Source: DATGJX01 sp035279385 | Lineage (GTDB): Bacteria; Vulcanimicrobiota; Vulcanimicrobiia; Vulcanimicrobiales; Vulcanimicrobiaceae | Reading direction: 5' to 3' | Assembly (NCBI GenBank): GCA_035279385.1 | Contig: DATEHZ010000071.1 | Location: forward strand, 1-20,148 | Length of the DNA stretch: 20,148 nt | In this document: positions 1 to 6,960 of the stretch, in pieces | Layout: each line of letters starts with the position of its first letter | How positions within the stretch are numbered: position 1 is the stretch's first letter | Notes under the pieces: model-generated | Database searches by the model: none | Seen by the model: the letters and a program-made list of their open reading frames with translations, nothing else | What the model was told of the DNA's origin: nothing | Translations under genes and position numbers: made by a program

Positions 1-2
1 CG

Positions 3-227
3 ATCGGCACCAAAGCGGCAATCGACGCGCTCAAAGAGATCGGCTACGCAATCGCTCCATCACCGTGGCGCTTCGGCCACGGCGCAGAAATCGCCGCAAC
101 CCGCGGTACGCGCGCGATTACGGTGATCGCGTCCTTTCACCCCAGCCGCCAGAACACGAACACCGGCAAACTCACTGCAAAGATGTTCGACGCCATCTTC
201 ACAAGAGCGAACGCGCTGCTACGGTAG
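3..227 (+). CDS. Uracil-DNA glycosylase, type 5 (UDGb-like), C-terminal fragment
   Basis: The gene enters from the left edge, so only its last 74 codons are present, ending in TAG. The frame reads IGTKAAIDALKEIGYAIAPS, and further on has SFHPSRQNTNTGKLT followed by MFDAIFTRA. A His-Pro-Ser motif followed by QNT.TGKLT is the C-terminal active-site motif I associate with family 5 (UDGb) uracil-DNA glycosylases. These enzymes remove uracil, and some also remove hypoxanthine, from DNA in base-excision repair, and usually carry a 4Fe-4S cluster whose cysteines would lie upstream of this window. The family 4 enzyme is the main alternative, but the QNTNTG run favours family 5. The gene runs toward the minus-strand genes and ends 12 bases before a strong terminator. 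Seen: the motif. Inferred: the subfamily. Confidence 0.75.
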   Translation: MGTKAAIDALKEIGYAIAPSPWRFGHGAEIAATRGTRAITVIASFHPSRQNTNTGKLTAKMFDAIFTRANALLR

Positions 228-239
228 TTTTGCAAGAAA

Positions 240-269
240 CAAAAGCCGCGGTCGTAACCGCGGCTTTTG
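240..269. terminator. Strong bidirectional rho-independent terminator
   Basis: A perfect 13-bp inverted repeat (C plus AAAAGCCGCGGT, pairing with its complement) closes a CGTA loop. The stem has a GC-rich core with A/T arms. Read on +, TTTTGCTTTA follows the stem core and ends the glycosylase transcript. Read on -, TTTTGTTTCTTG follows it and ends the long minus-strand gene run. It lies between two convergent gene ends, as expected for a shared terminator. Confidence 0.9.
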
Positions 270-283
270 CTTTACCGCCTATG

Positions 284-343
284 AGACCCGTTGTGGGCCC
301 CATCTTCGATGGGGGGCGCGGAGGCTAGGCCGAAGCGCCGCTT
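284..343 (+). repeat. Intergenic hairpin repeat, copy 1
   Basis: The core is a 7-bp hairpin, CCCCATC-TTC-GATGGGG (298-314), followed by GGCGCG and, about 17 bases on, GAAGCGCCG then TTCTAATG. The reverse complement of 15587-15645 has the same order: GGGCCCC, a 7-bp stem with a 3-base loop, GGGGGGCGCG, then GGAGCGCCG and TTAGAATG. The stem differs between copies (ATC/GAT here, GTC/GAC there), so pairing is kept while the sequence changes. It fills the space between the terminator and the stop codon of the last minus-strand gene. No open reading frame of note is seen here. Confidence 0.55.
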
Positions 344-715
344 CTAATGAAAATGCGTGATGCGACCGCATGAGTCGACGGCTTTGTCGGGGACCATCAT
401 TCCGCCCGAACCCGGTTTGAAACTCAAGATCTGCAGCGGCGGCGCGTTTGACGCCTCGGGTCCGTACCGCGCCTCGACGGCTTTGAGCACGTCGTGATCT
501 TTCTCGGTGTTGTGCGAGCTCTGCGCGAGCAGATACTGCTGCACGGCACCGTTCTTTGCGAACACGACGCGATAGACGACGCCGCCGCTGGCAAACGTCG
601 TTTCGCTGCAGGAACGAGGCTGCGCGGCTGCGCCGCTGACGTGCGCGAAGGCGAAAAGCAGTATGCCGGCGATAAGCGCGCACGCGCCGGCCAGGATCAC
701 GCGAAGTCGATGCAT
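344..715 (-). CDS. Small secreted protein of unknown function
   Basis: A 123-residue protein I do not recognise. It starts with a clear signal peptide: MHRLR, then a hydrophobic stretch at about residues 6-30, with likely cleavage after GAAA or AQP near residues 30-33. The mature part is about 90 residues and contains exactly two cysteines, Cys36 and Cys116, near its two ends, which could form a disulfide after export. It also has a VVYRVVFAKNGAV segment that looks like paired beta strands, and ends in HFH. It begins 36 bases after the GH92 gene on the same strand and is the last gene before the terminator, so it is probably the final gene of that transcript. A GGCCG/CGGCC inverted repeat lies in the 36-base gap. 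Export and the two-cysteine layout are visible; any role is unknown. Confidence 0.65.
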   Translation of the reverse strand: MHRLRVILAGACALIAGILLFAFAHVSGAAAQPRSCSETTFASGGVVYRVVFAKNGAVQQYLLAQSSHNTEKDHDVLKAVEARYGPEASNAPPLQILSFKPGSGGMMVPDKAVDSCGRITHFH

Positions 716-751
716 CTCTACGCTTTCTATCGGCCGTTCCGCCGCCGGCCG

Positions 752-3700
752 TTACGGCAGCGCGATCGCGAGCGGCGCGTTGCCCAATTCGACGATGCTG
801 CGCTCGCGCGGGTTCTCGATCGGAATCTTAACGCATGCGTTGTCGCCGAGCAGCACGGCGTAGAGCGTCTTCCCCTCGGGCGAGAGTGCAACGGAAGCCG
901 GATTGAGCCCGGCGCGGATCGTGTGCACGCGAACGCCGCTGCGCACGTCGAGCACGCTCACGGTGTCGGAGCCGGAGTCGGCAACGTAGAGCAGCGCTCC
1001 GTCCGGGCTGAGTGCCATGCCCTGCGGCTGCACGCCCGCGGGTATCTCGCGGCCGGCCGTCCGGGATCCGAGGTGGATCGGCGTAACGCTGTTGCCGGCT
1101 TGATTGCCGACGTACGCGGTGCGTCCGTCGCGCGAGAGAATGATGCTGCCGGGCTTTGCGCCGACACCGATCGGCGCGAGCGCCGCTGCGCTGCGTACGT
1201 CGACCGGCGTGACGGTGTTGTCGTTCTGATTCACGACGTACACCGTGGCGCTATCGCCCGAAATCGCAAGTTGCTGCGGCGCGCGTCCGACGGCGATCGG
1301 TTTTTCGGCACGCAGCGTAGCGAGATCGATCGCTTGAATCGTATTGTCGCCGTAGTTGGAGACCCACGCCGTTTTGCCGTCCGGCGCAATGCGAAGCGTT
1401 GCCGGAATCTTTCCGGTCTTCACGGTCGCGATGACGGTATTCGTCGCGGTATCGATGACGCTGACGTCGTTGCTGCCTTGATTCGGCACGTAGAGGCGGC
1501 TGCCGCCGGCGCCGAGCGCAGCGTCGCCGGGATTCTTGCCCACGGCGATCGTCGCTGCGACCGCACCGGTTTGCGGATCGAACGCCGTCACGTCGTTATC
1601 GCTGTAGTTGGGAACGTACGCAAGCGGTACGCGCGCGCCGGCGGGCGCGACGATCGCCGCCAGGTGCAGCGGTTCGAGCAGCGCGCCGCCGCGCGTCTCG
1701 CCCGAGATCGTAATCGGGTACGCGTGCGGTGAAAGCGTAGAACTCGCGGTAATCGTCAGACTGATGTGCGAGGCCTCGGAAAAGGTTCCGCGTGACGGCG
1801 TAACCGTCAATCCGTTCGGTGCGCCGGCGTGCCACGCGATCGCTTCACCGTCGCCGCCTTTGACGGCAAGCGCAACCGTCACGCCGGCGGCGGGTGCGAG
1901 CCGAATCGCGCTTGCCGGATCTTCGAACCGCGCCGTAGTCGAGTGCGGAAACTGCGGCAGGCTCGCGCGATACGAAAGCGGCGCGTCGCCGCGCGCGGTT
2001 CCCCACTGCGAGGGTGACGACGCGAGTGCGACCTCGAGCGTCAACGTACCGGAGCCGGGCAGCGGCGTCCACGTTCGCGTCGAGGCGGCGCCGTTCACGC
2101 GCACGCTTTGCACGTACGCCGCATCCGCGGAGGCTTGCGGCGCGCGCACGTCGATATCGACGCCATGCGGCTGTGCGATCTGCACACGCGCGAACATCGG
2201 CGCACCGATGTCGAACGCCCGCACCGACGGATTGACGGGATACAGACCTATCGCGCACCAGACGTACCACGCGCTCATCGTGCCCAGGTCGTCGTTGCCC
2301 GGAATCCCCTCCGGCGAATCGGCGTAGAGCTGCTCGAGCGCGTCGCGAATCACGCGCTGCGCTTTCCAGGGCGTGCCGGCGTTCAGGTAGATCCATGGAA
2401 CGCCCAAACTCGGCTCGTTGCCGAGCCATGCATACGGGTGATCCTGCCCGGCGTTGATTTTCGTGAAAAAGCGATCGAGTGCGGCAATCGTCGCGCTGCG
2501 TCCGCCCATGCCGTAGATCAGACTTTGCGCGTCGTACGGCACCATCCACGTGTACTGCGCGGCATTGCCCTCTTGAAAGCCGCTTTGCCCGTTCTCGGTG
2601 ACGGGGGTATTCTCGAACGCGCCGGCGCTCCCGCGGGGCGCAATCGCACCGACGCTCGTATCGAAGAGGTTGCGCCATCGCTGCGAGCGCCCCATGAAGG
2701 CGCGATACACGCGCCGCTCGCCGATCGCGCGCGCGAATTGCGCGACGGAAAAATCGTCCTGCGCGTACTCAAGCGTGAGCGATGCACCGTTGCGCACCGG
2801 CGAGACGTTGGTCGTGTGCGTATTTGCGACGTAGCCGAGCCGTTCGTACTCGTTTAAACCGGGCCGCGGCCGGTACCAGCCTTGCCCGGGCGGAGAGTGC
2901 GCATCCGTCGCGTTCTTCACCATCGCGGCCAAGGCGCCGCGCAGGTCGAAGTCGCGCGCGCCGAACGCATACGCGCCGGCGATGACCGGATCGGCGGAGT
3001 CGCCGCCCATGACGCCGGTATAGCCGTTCACGAGCGACCACTTCGGCAGCCAGCCGCCTTGATGTGCCGCGTCGACGAGCGACTGCATCATGTCGCTCGT
3101 TTCCTGCGGAGCCAGCAGTGCCAGCAGCGGAATCTGCGTGCGGTAAATATCCCATCCCGAAAAGGTCGCGTACTCGGCGTGCCCGCGGCGCACGCGGTGG
3201 ACCGCGCCGTCGAAACCGCGATACCGCCCGTCGATATCGCTGTACAGATTCGGATGGAGCAGCACGTGATACAACGCCGTGTAGAACGTCCGCTGTTCTG
3301 CCGCCGTACCGCCGGTTACGCTTGCGCGCTGCAGATACGATTGCCATGCGGCTTGCGATGCCGCATGCATCTGGTCGAACGTTTCATTTGCCGCGCTGTG
3401 CAGATTCGCGCGCGCGCCGTCGATGCTCACCCACGACACGGCGGCGCGAACGTTCACCACGGGATCGTGCGTCGTGTCGAACTGAGCGTACGCCGCGGCG
3501 TTCGGGCCGGCTGCGCTCCAGACGCCGCTGCGGTTCATCGGCCGATCGAATTGCAGCACGAAATACACGGTGTACGTATCCGGCATGCCGCAAAAGCTGC
3601 CGCTCGCAGCGGAGCCGTCGATTTCGGTGGGTGAGGCGACGCGCACGCTCGCGTCGCTCACGCCGGCTTGATTTGAAGCGGGATTGACGAGCACGTTCGC

Positions 3701-4132
3701 TTGCGCGTTGCCCGGAAAGGTAAGGCGCGCGATGCCGCTGCGCGCGGCAGCAGTCAGTTCCACGCGTATCGCCGGCTCTCCAATCGTCACCGCGTAATAG
3801 CCGGGCGATGCGCTCTCGGTCGCGTGCGAGAACGGCTGTTTGACGTCCGCAGGCGGCGCCGGAGTGCCGACCGTGGGCAGAATCGCGGCGTCGCCGAAAA
3901 CCGAACAGCCCGGCCCGCTCAGGTGGGTCAGGCTGAATCCGGTAATTGCACGGTCTGTATAGTCGTAGCCGCCGCCCGCGGGCTGCGAAGGCGTATCCGG
4001 ACTCCACTGGATCATGCCCAGCGGCGCGTCGGCGCCGGGAAACGTGTCGATGGGTCCGCCGATCTTCGTTCCCGACGTGCCGACAAACGGATCGACGAGC
4101 GTCAATACGGACGCAAGCAGCAGCGCGATCAT
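752..4132 (-). CDS. GH92 alpha-mannosidase with C-terminal YVTN beta-propeller
   Basis: An exported 1126-residue protein. Residues 1-13 form a short hydrophobic leader with no basic start. Residues 14-735 match glycoside hydrolase family 92, calcium-dependent exo-alpha-mannosidases: DPFVGTSG at 14-21, TFPGADAPLGM at 30-40, QEGNAAQYTW at 520-529 with Glu521 as the likely acid catalyst, and PGNDDLGTMSAW at 611-622 with the conserved Asp pair. About 740 residues is the usual size of a whole GH92 enzyme. Residues 740-834 look like a beta-sandwich linker. Residues 835-1126 are seven repeats of about 42 residues (LYVPNQGSNDVSVID...TIAVG..P..LA.SPDG), a YVTN/NHL-type seven-bladed propeller. The ATG lies 3 bases after the aspS stop and in the same frame, so no earlier start is possible; no good ribosome site is visible and translation may depend on reinitiation. 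GH92 plus propeller is not an arrangement I know as standard. The substrate is inferred from family only. Confidence 0.88.
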   Translation of the reverse strand: MIALLLASVLTLVDPFVGTSGTKIGGPIDTFPGADAPLGMIQWSPDTPSQPAGGGYDYTDRAITGFSLTHLSGPGCSVFGDAAILPTVGTPAPPADVKQPFSHATESASPGYYAVTIGEPAIRVELTAAARSGIARLTFPGNAQANVLVNPASNQAGVSDASVRVASPTEIDGSAASGSFCGMPDTYTVYFVLQFDRPMNRSGVWSAAGPNAAAYAQFDTTHDPVVNVRAAVSWVSIDGARANLHSAANETFDQMHAASQAAWQSYLQRASVTGGTAAEQRTFYTALYHVLLHPNLYSDIDGRYRGFDGAVHRVRRGHAEYATFSGWDIYRTQIPLLALLAPQETSDMMQSLVDAAHQGGWLPKWSLVNGYTGVMGGDSADPVIAGAYAFGARDFDLRGALAAMVKNATDAHSPPGQGWYRPRPGLNEYERLGYVANTHTTNVSPVRNGASLTLEYAQDDFSVAQFARAIGERRVYRAFMGRSQRWRNLFDTSVGAIAPRGSAGAFENTPVTENGQSGFQEGNAAQYTWMVPYDAQSLIYGMGGRSATIAALDRFFTKINAGQDHPYAWLGNEPSLGVPWIYLNAGTPWKAQRVIRDALEQLYADSPEGIPGNDDLGTMSAWYVWCAIGLYPVNPSVRAFDIGAPMFARVQIAQPHGVDIDVRAPQASADAAYVQSVRVNGAASTRTWTPLPGSGTLTLEVALASSPSQWGTARGDAPLSYRASLPQFPHSTTARFEDPASAIRLAPAAGVTVALAVKGGDGEAIAWHAGAPNGLTVTPSRGTFSEASHISLTITASSTLSPHAYPITISGETRGGALLEPLHLAAIVAPAGARVPLAYVPNYSDNDVTAFDPQTGAVAATIAVGKNPGDAALGAGGSRLYVPNQGSNDVSVIDTATNTVIATVKTGKIPATLRIAPDGKTAWVSNYGDNTIQAIDLATLRAEKPIAVGRAPQQLAISGDSATVYVVNQNDNTVTPVDVRSAAALAPIGVGAKPGSIILSRDGRTAYVGNQAGNSVTPIHLGSRTAGREIPAGVQPQGMALSPDGALLYVADSGSDTVSVLDVRSGVRVHTIRAGLNPASVALSPEGKTLYAVLLGDNACVKIPIENPRERSIVELGNAPLAIALP

Positions 4133-4135
4133 GCG

Positions 4136-5899
4136 CTATTGTTGCGGTATTTTTATCCCCAAATCCCGCACGAGGCGTTCGGGCACTTCCGAGGGCGCAT
4201 CCATCATCACGTCGCGTGCCAGTTGATTCTTCGGAAACGCGATGACGTCGCGAATATTCGTTTCACCGGCCGCGAGCATCACGATGCGATCGATGCCGAG
4301 CGCCATGCCGCCGTGTGGCGGCGCGCCGTAATCGAGCGCGCGGACGAAGAATCCGAAACGGTCCTCAATCTGTTCTTGGCTCATGCCCAGCATCGTGAAG
4401 ATGCGCCGCTGAAATTCGGGCTTGTGAATGCGGATCGAGCCGCTGCCCAGTTCGTAGCCGTTGAGCACCATGTCGTAGTGCTGCGCGCGCATCTTGAGCG
4501 GTTCGCTGTCGATCAGATCCCATTGCCCGGGTCCGGGCGCGGTGAACGGATGGTGCGCGGGCGCGGGTTCTCCGGTCTCTTCGTCGATCTCGAAGAGCGG
4601 AAAATCGGTGACCCATGCAAAGGCGAACTGCGCCGGATCGCGCAGGCCGCAGCGATCCCCGACCTCCAGACGCATCTTGCCGGCTACGCCGAGCGCGGCC
4701 TCGCGCGTGTCGGCGAACAGCAGCATCGCATCGCCGGTCTGCGCGCCGGTTCGCTCGCGCAGTGCGGAGATCGCGCGTTCGTCGATGAACTTTGCCGCAG
4801 AACTCTTCGTGCCGTCCTGCGCAAGCGAGATCCACACCATACCTTTGGCACCGTGCTGCTTCGCCAGCTCCGTCAGGGCGTCGAAGTCGCGGCGCGAAAG
4901 CGCCGCACCGCCGGGATAGCGCAGCGCCACGATCGCGCCGTTCGAATCGATGACCGACTTGAACACCACGAACTCCGTGCCGGCGAACACGTCGTTGCAC
5001 GGCTGCAACTCCAGGCCAAAGCGCAGATCGGGTTTGTCGCTGCCGAAGCGCTCCATGACATCCGCATGCGAGTAGCGCGGAAACGCGGGAAGATCGACGC
5101 CGAGCACGCGCTTCCACACCAAACGCATACACGACTCCATGAGTTCGAGCACGTCGTCCTGCGTCGCGAACGACATCTCGACGTCGACTTGCGTGAACTC
5201 CGGCTGGCGATCGGCGCGCAGATCTTCGTCGCGCATGCAGCGCGCGATCTGCATGTACCGGCCGAAGCCGGAGATCATCAGAATCTGTTTGAGCAGCTGC
5301 GGCGACTGCGGCAGCGCGTAAAACGAGCCGTGCTGCAGGCGGCTGGGCACGAGATAATCGCGCGCGCCTTCGGGCGTCGATTTGATGAGCATCGGCGTCT
5401 CGATCTCGAGAAATCCGCGCTCGTCGAAATAGTCGCGCATCGCTTTGACGATCTTGTGACGCATCGCGATGTTGCGCTGCAGCCGCGGACGGCGCAGATC
5501 GAGATAGCGATACTCCAGACGCAGGTTCTCGTCCACGTCGTCGTCGCTGTTGACCGGAAACGGCGGTACGAGCGAACGATTCAGGACTTCGAGTTCGTCG
5601 ACGCCGACTTCGACCTCGCCGGTGCCGAGTTTCGGATTCTCCGTGCCGGCGGGCCGATGCCGTACGGTGCCGCGCACGCGGATGACGTCCTCGTGGCGCA
5701 AATGCTCCGCCTCTTTGAACGACTCGTGCCCCGGATCGAAGACGATCTGCGTAATGCCGTCGCGGTCGCGCAAATCCACGAAGATGAGCCCGCCGTGATC
5801 GCGGCGGCGGTTCACCCAGCCGCTCAGTTCGGCGGTCGCGTCGACGTCTTCGGCGCGCAGCGCGCCGCAGGAGCGTTTGTTCACCAGGCTGCTAGTCAT
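4136..5899 (-). CDS. aspS: Aspartyl-tRNA synthetase, predicted non-discriminating
   Basis: Charges tRNA-Asp with aspartate in the cytoplasm. The 587-residue protein has the full bacterial architecture: N-terminal OB-fold for the anticodon (about 1-115), class II core, inserted GAD domain (about 290-420), motif 2 with RDEDLRADRQPEFTQ, and motif 3 with GMALGIDRIVML at 531-542. I chose the ATG at 5899 (MTSSLVNKRSCGAL) because the longer frame up to 5968 lies inside the upstream glycosyltransferase gene and aligns with nothing; AGAGAAAG just upstream can serve as a ribosome site. The start overlaps the previous stop by 8 bases. In the anticodon domain the WVNRRRDHGG segment has His at residue 35 where E. 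coli-type discriminating enzymes have Leu. His here is typical of non-discriminating enzymes that also charge tRNA-Asn for later amidation by GatCAB. Identity is very secure; dual specificity is an inference. Confidence 0.96.
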   Translation of the reverse strand: MTSSLVNKRSCGALRAEDVDATAELSGWVNRRRDHGGLIFVDLRDRDGITQIVFDPGHESFKEAEHLRHEDVIRVRGTVRHRPAGTENPKLGTGEVEVGVDELEVLNRSLVPPFPVNSDDDVDENLRLEYRYLDLRRPRLQRNIAMRHKIVKAMRDYFDERGFLEIETPMLIKSTPEGARDYLVPSRLQHGSFYALPQSPQLLKQILMISGFGRYMQIARCMRDEDLRADRQPEFTQVDVEMSFATQDDVLELMESCMRLVWKRVLGVDLPAFPRYSHADVMERFGSDKPDLRFGLELQPCNDVFAGTEFVVFKSVIDSNGAIVALRYPGGAALSRRDFDALTELAKQHGAKGMVWISLAQDGTKSSAAKFIDERAISALRERTGAQTGDAMLLFADTREAALGVAGKMRLEVGDRCGLRDPAQFAFAWVTDFPLFEIDEETGEPAPAHHPFTAPGPGQWDLIDSEPLKMRAQHYDMVLNGYELGSGSIRIHKPEFQRRIFTMLGMSQEQIEDRFGFFVRALDYGAPPHGGMALGIDRIVMLAAGETNIRDVIAFPKNQLARDVMMDAPSEVPERLVRDLGIKIPQQ

Positions 5900-6794
5900 G
5901 ATCTTTCTCTGCGAGTGCGGTCTTGATTCCGGAAACGTAATAATACTGTTGAATGAGGCCGCGCGCAAACTTCGACTCGCCGGCGCGGCGGTCGAAGTAC
6001 CCGAGCAGCCACGGCAGCTTGGTAAGCGCCGAGTGCAGGCCCAGCGAAACCGGGGTCATTCCCAGGTTCGCCATCACGGCGAAATCGGGATGTTTGCGGT
6101 AGAAGCGCACGGTCGAGCGCCCGGCCAGCTTCATCTTTTCGACTTGCCCTTCGTGCGGTACGTCTTGGCAGTGATAATTCACCGCCTGCGGTTCGTACAG
6201 AATGCGCAGCCCCGCTTTTTGCAGGCGATAGCCGAGTTCCAAATCCTCGTGGCCGTAGCCGGTAAAACTTTCGTCGAAGCAGCCGGCGCGAAGCAAATCA
6301 TCACGGCGCACCGATGCATTGCCCGTGAGAAAATACAGCCAACTCAGATTCTTGCGCGAGGGCGGATGCAGCGATCCGCGCTGTGCCGGATGGTCGCGTT
6401 TGTATTCGTAGTCCGCGATCGAGGTGACTTGCACTTCCCATCCGACGACCGCGATGCGCTGCTGCGCTCGATGATGAGCTAGGTGCGCCCCGAGCAGATC
6501 CGGATCGGCGATGATGTCGGAGTCGTTGAAGAGCACGACCTCGCCTTGCGCTTGCGCGATGCCGGCATTGCGCGCCATCGCGCGTCCGGTGTACGCACCG
6601 GGCAAATGCCGGACATTCGGGTGCTCCGCGCTCACCTGCGCGAGATAGTCCGCCGTACCGTCATTCGAGTTCGAATCGCACACGAGCAGCTCGTACGCAT
6701 CGCGAGGCGTGCGCTGTTCGAGAAGCGAGGGAATGACGTGTCGCAGCGTGTCAAGCCGGTTGTACGTCGGAATGACGACGGAAAGTTCAAGCAT
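5892..6794 (-). CDS. Family 2 glycosyltransferase
   Basis: A 300-residue GT-A fold sugar transferase. The N-terminus has the nucleotide-sugar fold MLELSVVIPTYNR, the metal-binding DxD-type motif is NDSD at 90-93, and the acceptor-side GHEDLELG is at 181-188 with Glu183-Asp184 as the likely catalytic pair. The C-terminus has moderate hydrophobicity (VSLGLHSALTKLPWLLGYF) that may lie on the membrane. The ATG at 6794 is chosen because the fold begins at once; the frame stays open 26 codons further upstream, but that stretch is the inside of the inverted-repeat element at 6797-6960. The ATG directly abuts the element, and no ribosome site is visible. Its stop overlaps the aspS start by 8 bases. 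The sugar and acceptor are unknown; membership in a heptose/LPS cluster suggests core or surface-glycan assembly. Confidence 0.9.
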   Translation of the reverse strand: MLELSVVIPTYNRLDTLRHVIPSLLEQRTPRDAYELLVCDSNSNDGTADYLAQVSAEHPNVRHLPGAYTGRAMARNAGIAQAQGEVVLFNDSDIIADPDLLGAHLAHHRAQQRIAVVGWEVQVTSIADYEYKRDHPAQRGSLHPPSRKNLSWLYFLTGNASVRRDDLLRAGCFDESFTGYGHEDLELGYRLQKAGLRILYEPQAVNYHCQDVPHEGQVEKMKLAGRSTVRFYRKHPDFAVMANLGMTPVSLGLHSALTKLPWLLGYFDRRAGESKFARGLIQQYYYVSGIKTALAEKDHD

Positions 6795-6796
6795 TA

Positions 6797-6960
6797 GGAG
6801 CCTGTCGGATTGTGGCCATTTTTGGATTTGAGTCGCATGTCGTCCGAAGACTAGGCGCGAGGACGGACGCAATGCCTTGGCATTGTGACCGCCGCAGCAA
6901 CGACGTTTTCGGCCGAAAGGCGGCCCGAAGCCGAAAATGCGCCATAACTCGGCAGGCTCC
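6797..6960. mobile_element. MITE-like inverted-repeat element (164 bp) with TA duplication
   Basis: The two ends are imperfect inverted repeats of about 40 bases. The left end reads GGAGCCTGTCGGATTGTGGC and then CATTTTTGG. The right end on the other strand reads GGAGCCTGCCGAGTTATGGC and then GCATTTTCGG. Most differences are transitions, many of which keep G-U pairing in an RNA hairpin. Both ends are flanked by TA (6795-6796 and 6961-6962), the duplication typical of Tc1/mariner/IS630-type elements. Internally there are a 7-bp palindrome CAATGCC-TT-GGCATTG (6870-6885) and a perfect 12-bp palindrome TTTCGGCCGAAA (6907-6918). There is no transposase gene, so it would be non-autonomous. It separates a GT9 gene from a GT2 gene and supplies part of the GT9 stop codon. 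Confidence 0.75.

Noticed and set aside
494..1732. A 412-codon + strand frame
   Set aside because: Antisense to the propeller part of the GH92 protein, whose repeats are unmistakable; composition is Arg-rich.
835..1870. The 126-bp spaced similarity in this part of the GH92 gene as a DNA repeat or CRISPR-like array
   Set aside because: The periodicity is the 42-residue protein repeat of the propeller blades; DNA-level identity between units is low and there are no spacers.
4130..4138. Possible stop-codon readthrough joining AspRS to the GH92 protein, because TAG, CGC and ATG are in one frame
   Set aside because: AspRS ends at its usual length and the GH92 protein starts with an export leader, which would not work inside a fusion. 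Coincidence of frame is one in three.
3701..5926. A 741-codon open frame on the + strand across aspS and the start of the GH92 gene
   Set aside because: It is antisense to two certain genes, is Arg/His/Ala-rich with no domain, and is what high-GC codon usage produces opposite real genes.
6795..6872. A 26-codon extension of the GT2 protein into the inverted-repeat element
   Set aside because: The GT2 fold starts at once from the ATG at 6794, and the extension is translated inverted-repeat sequence.
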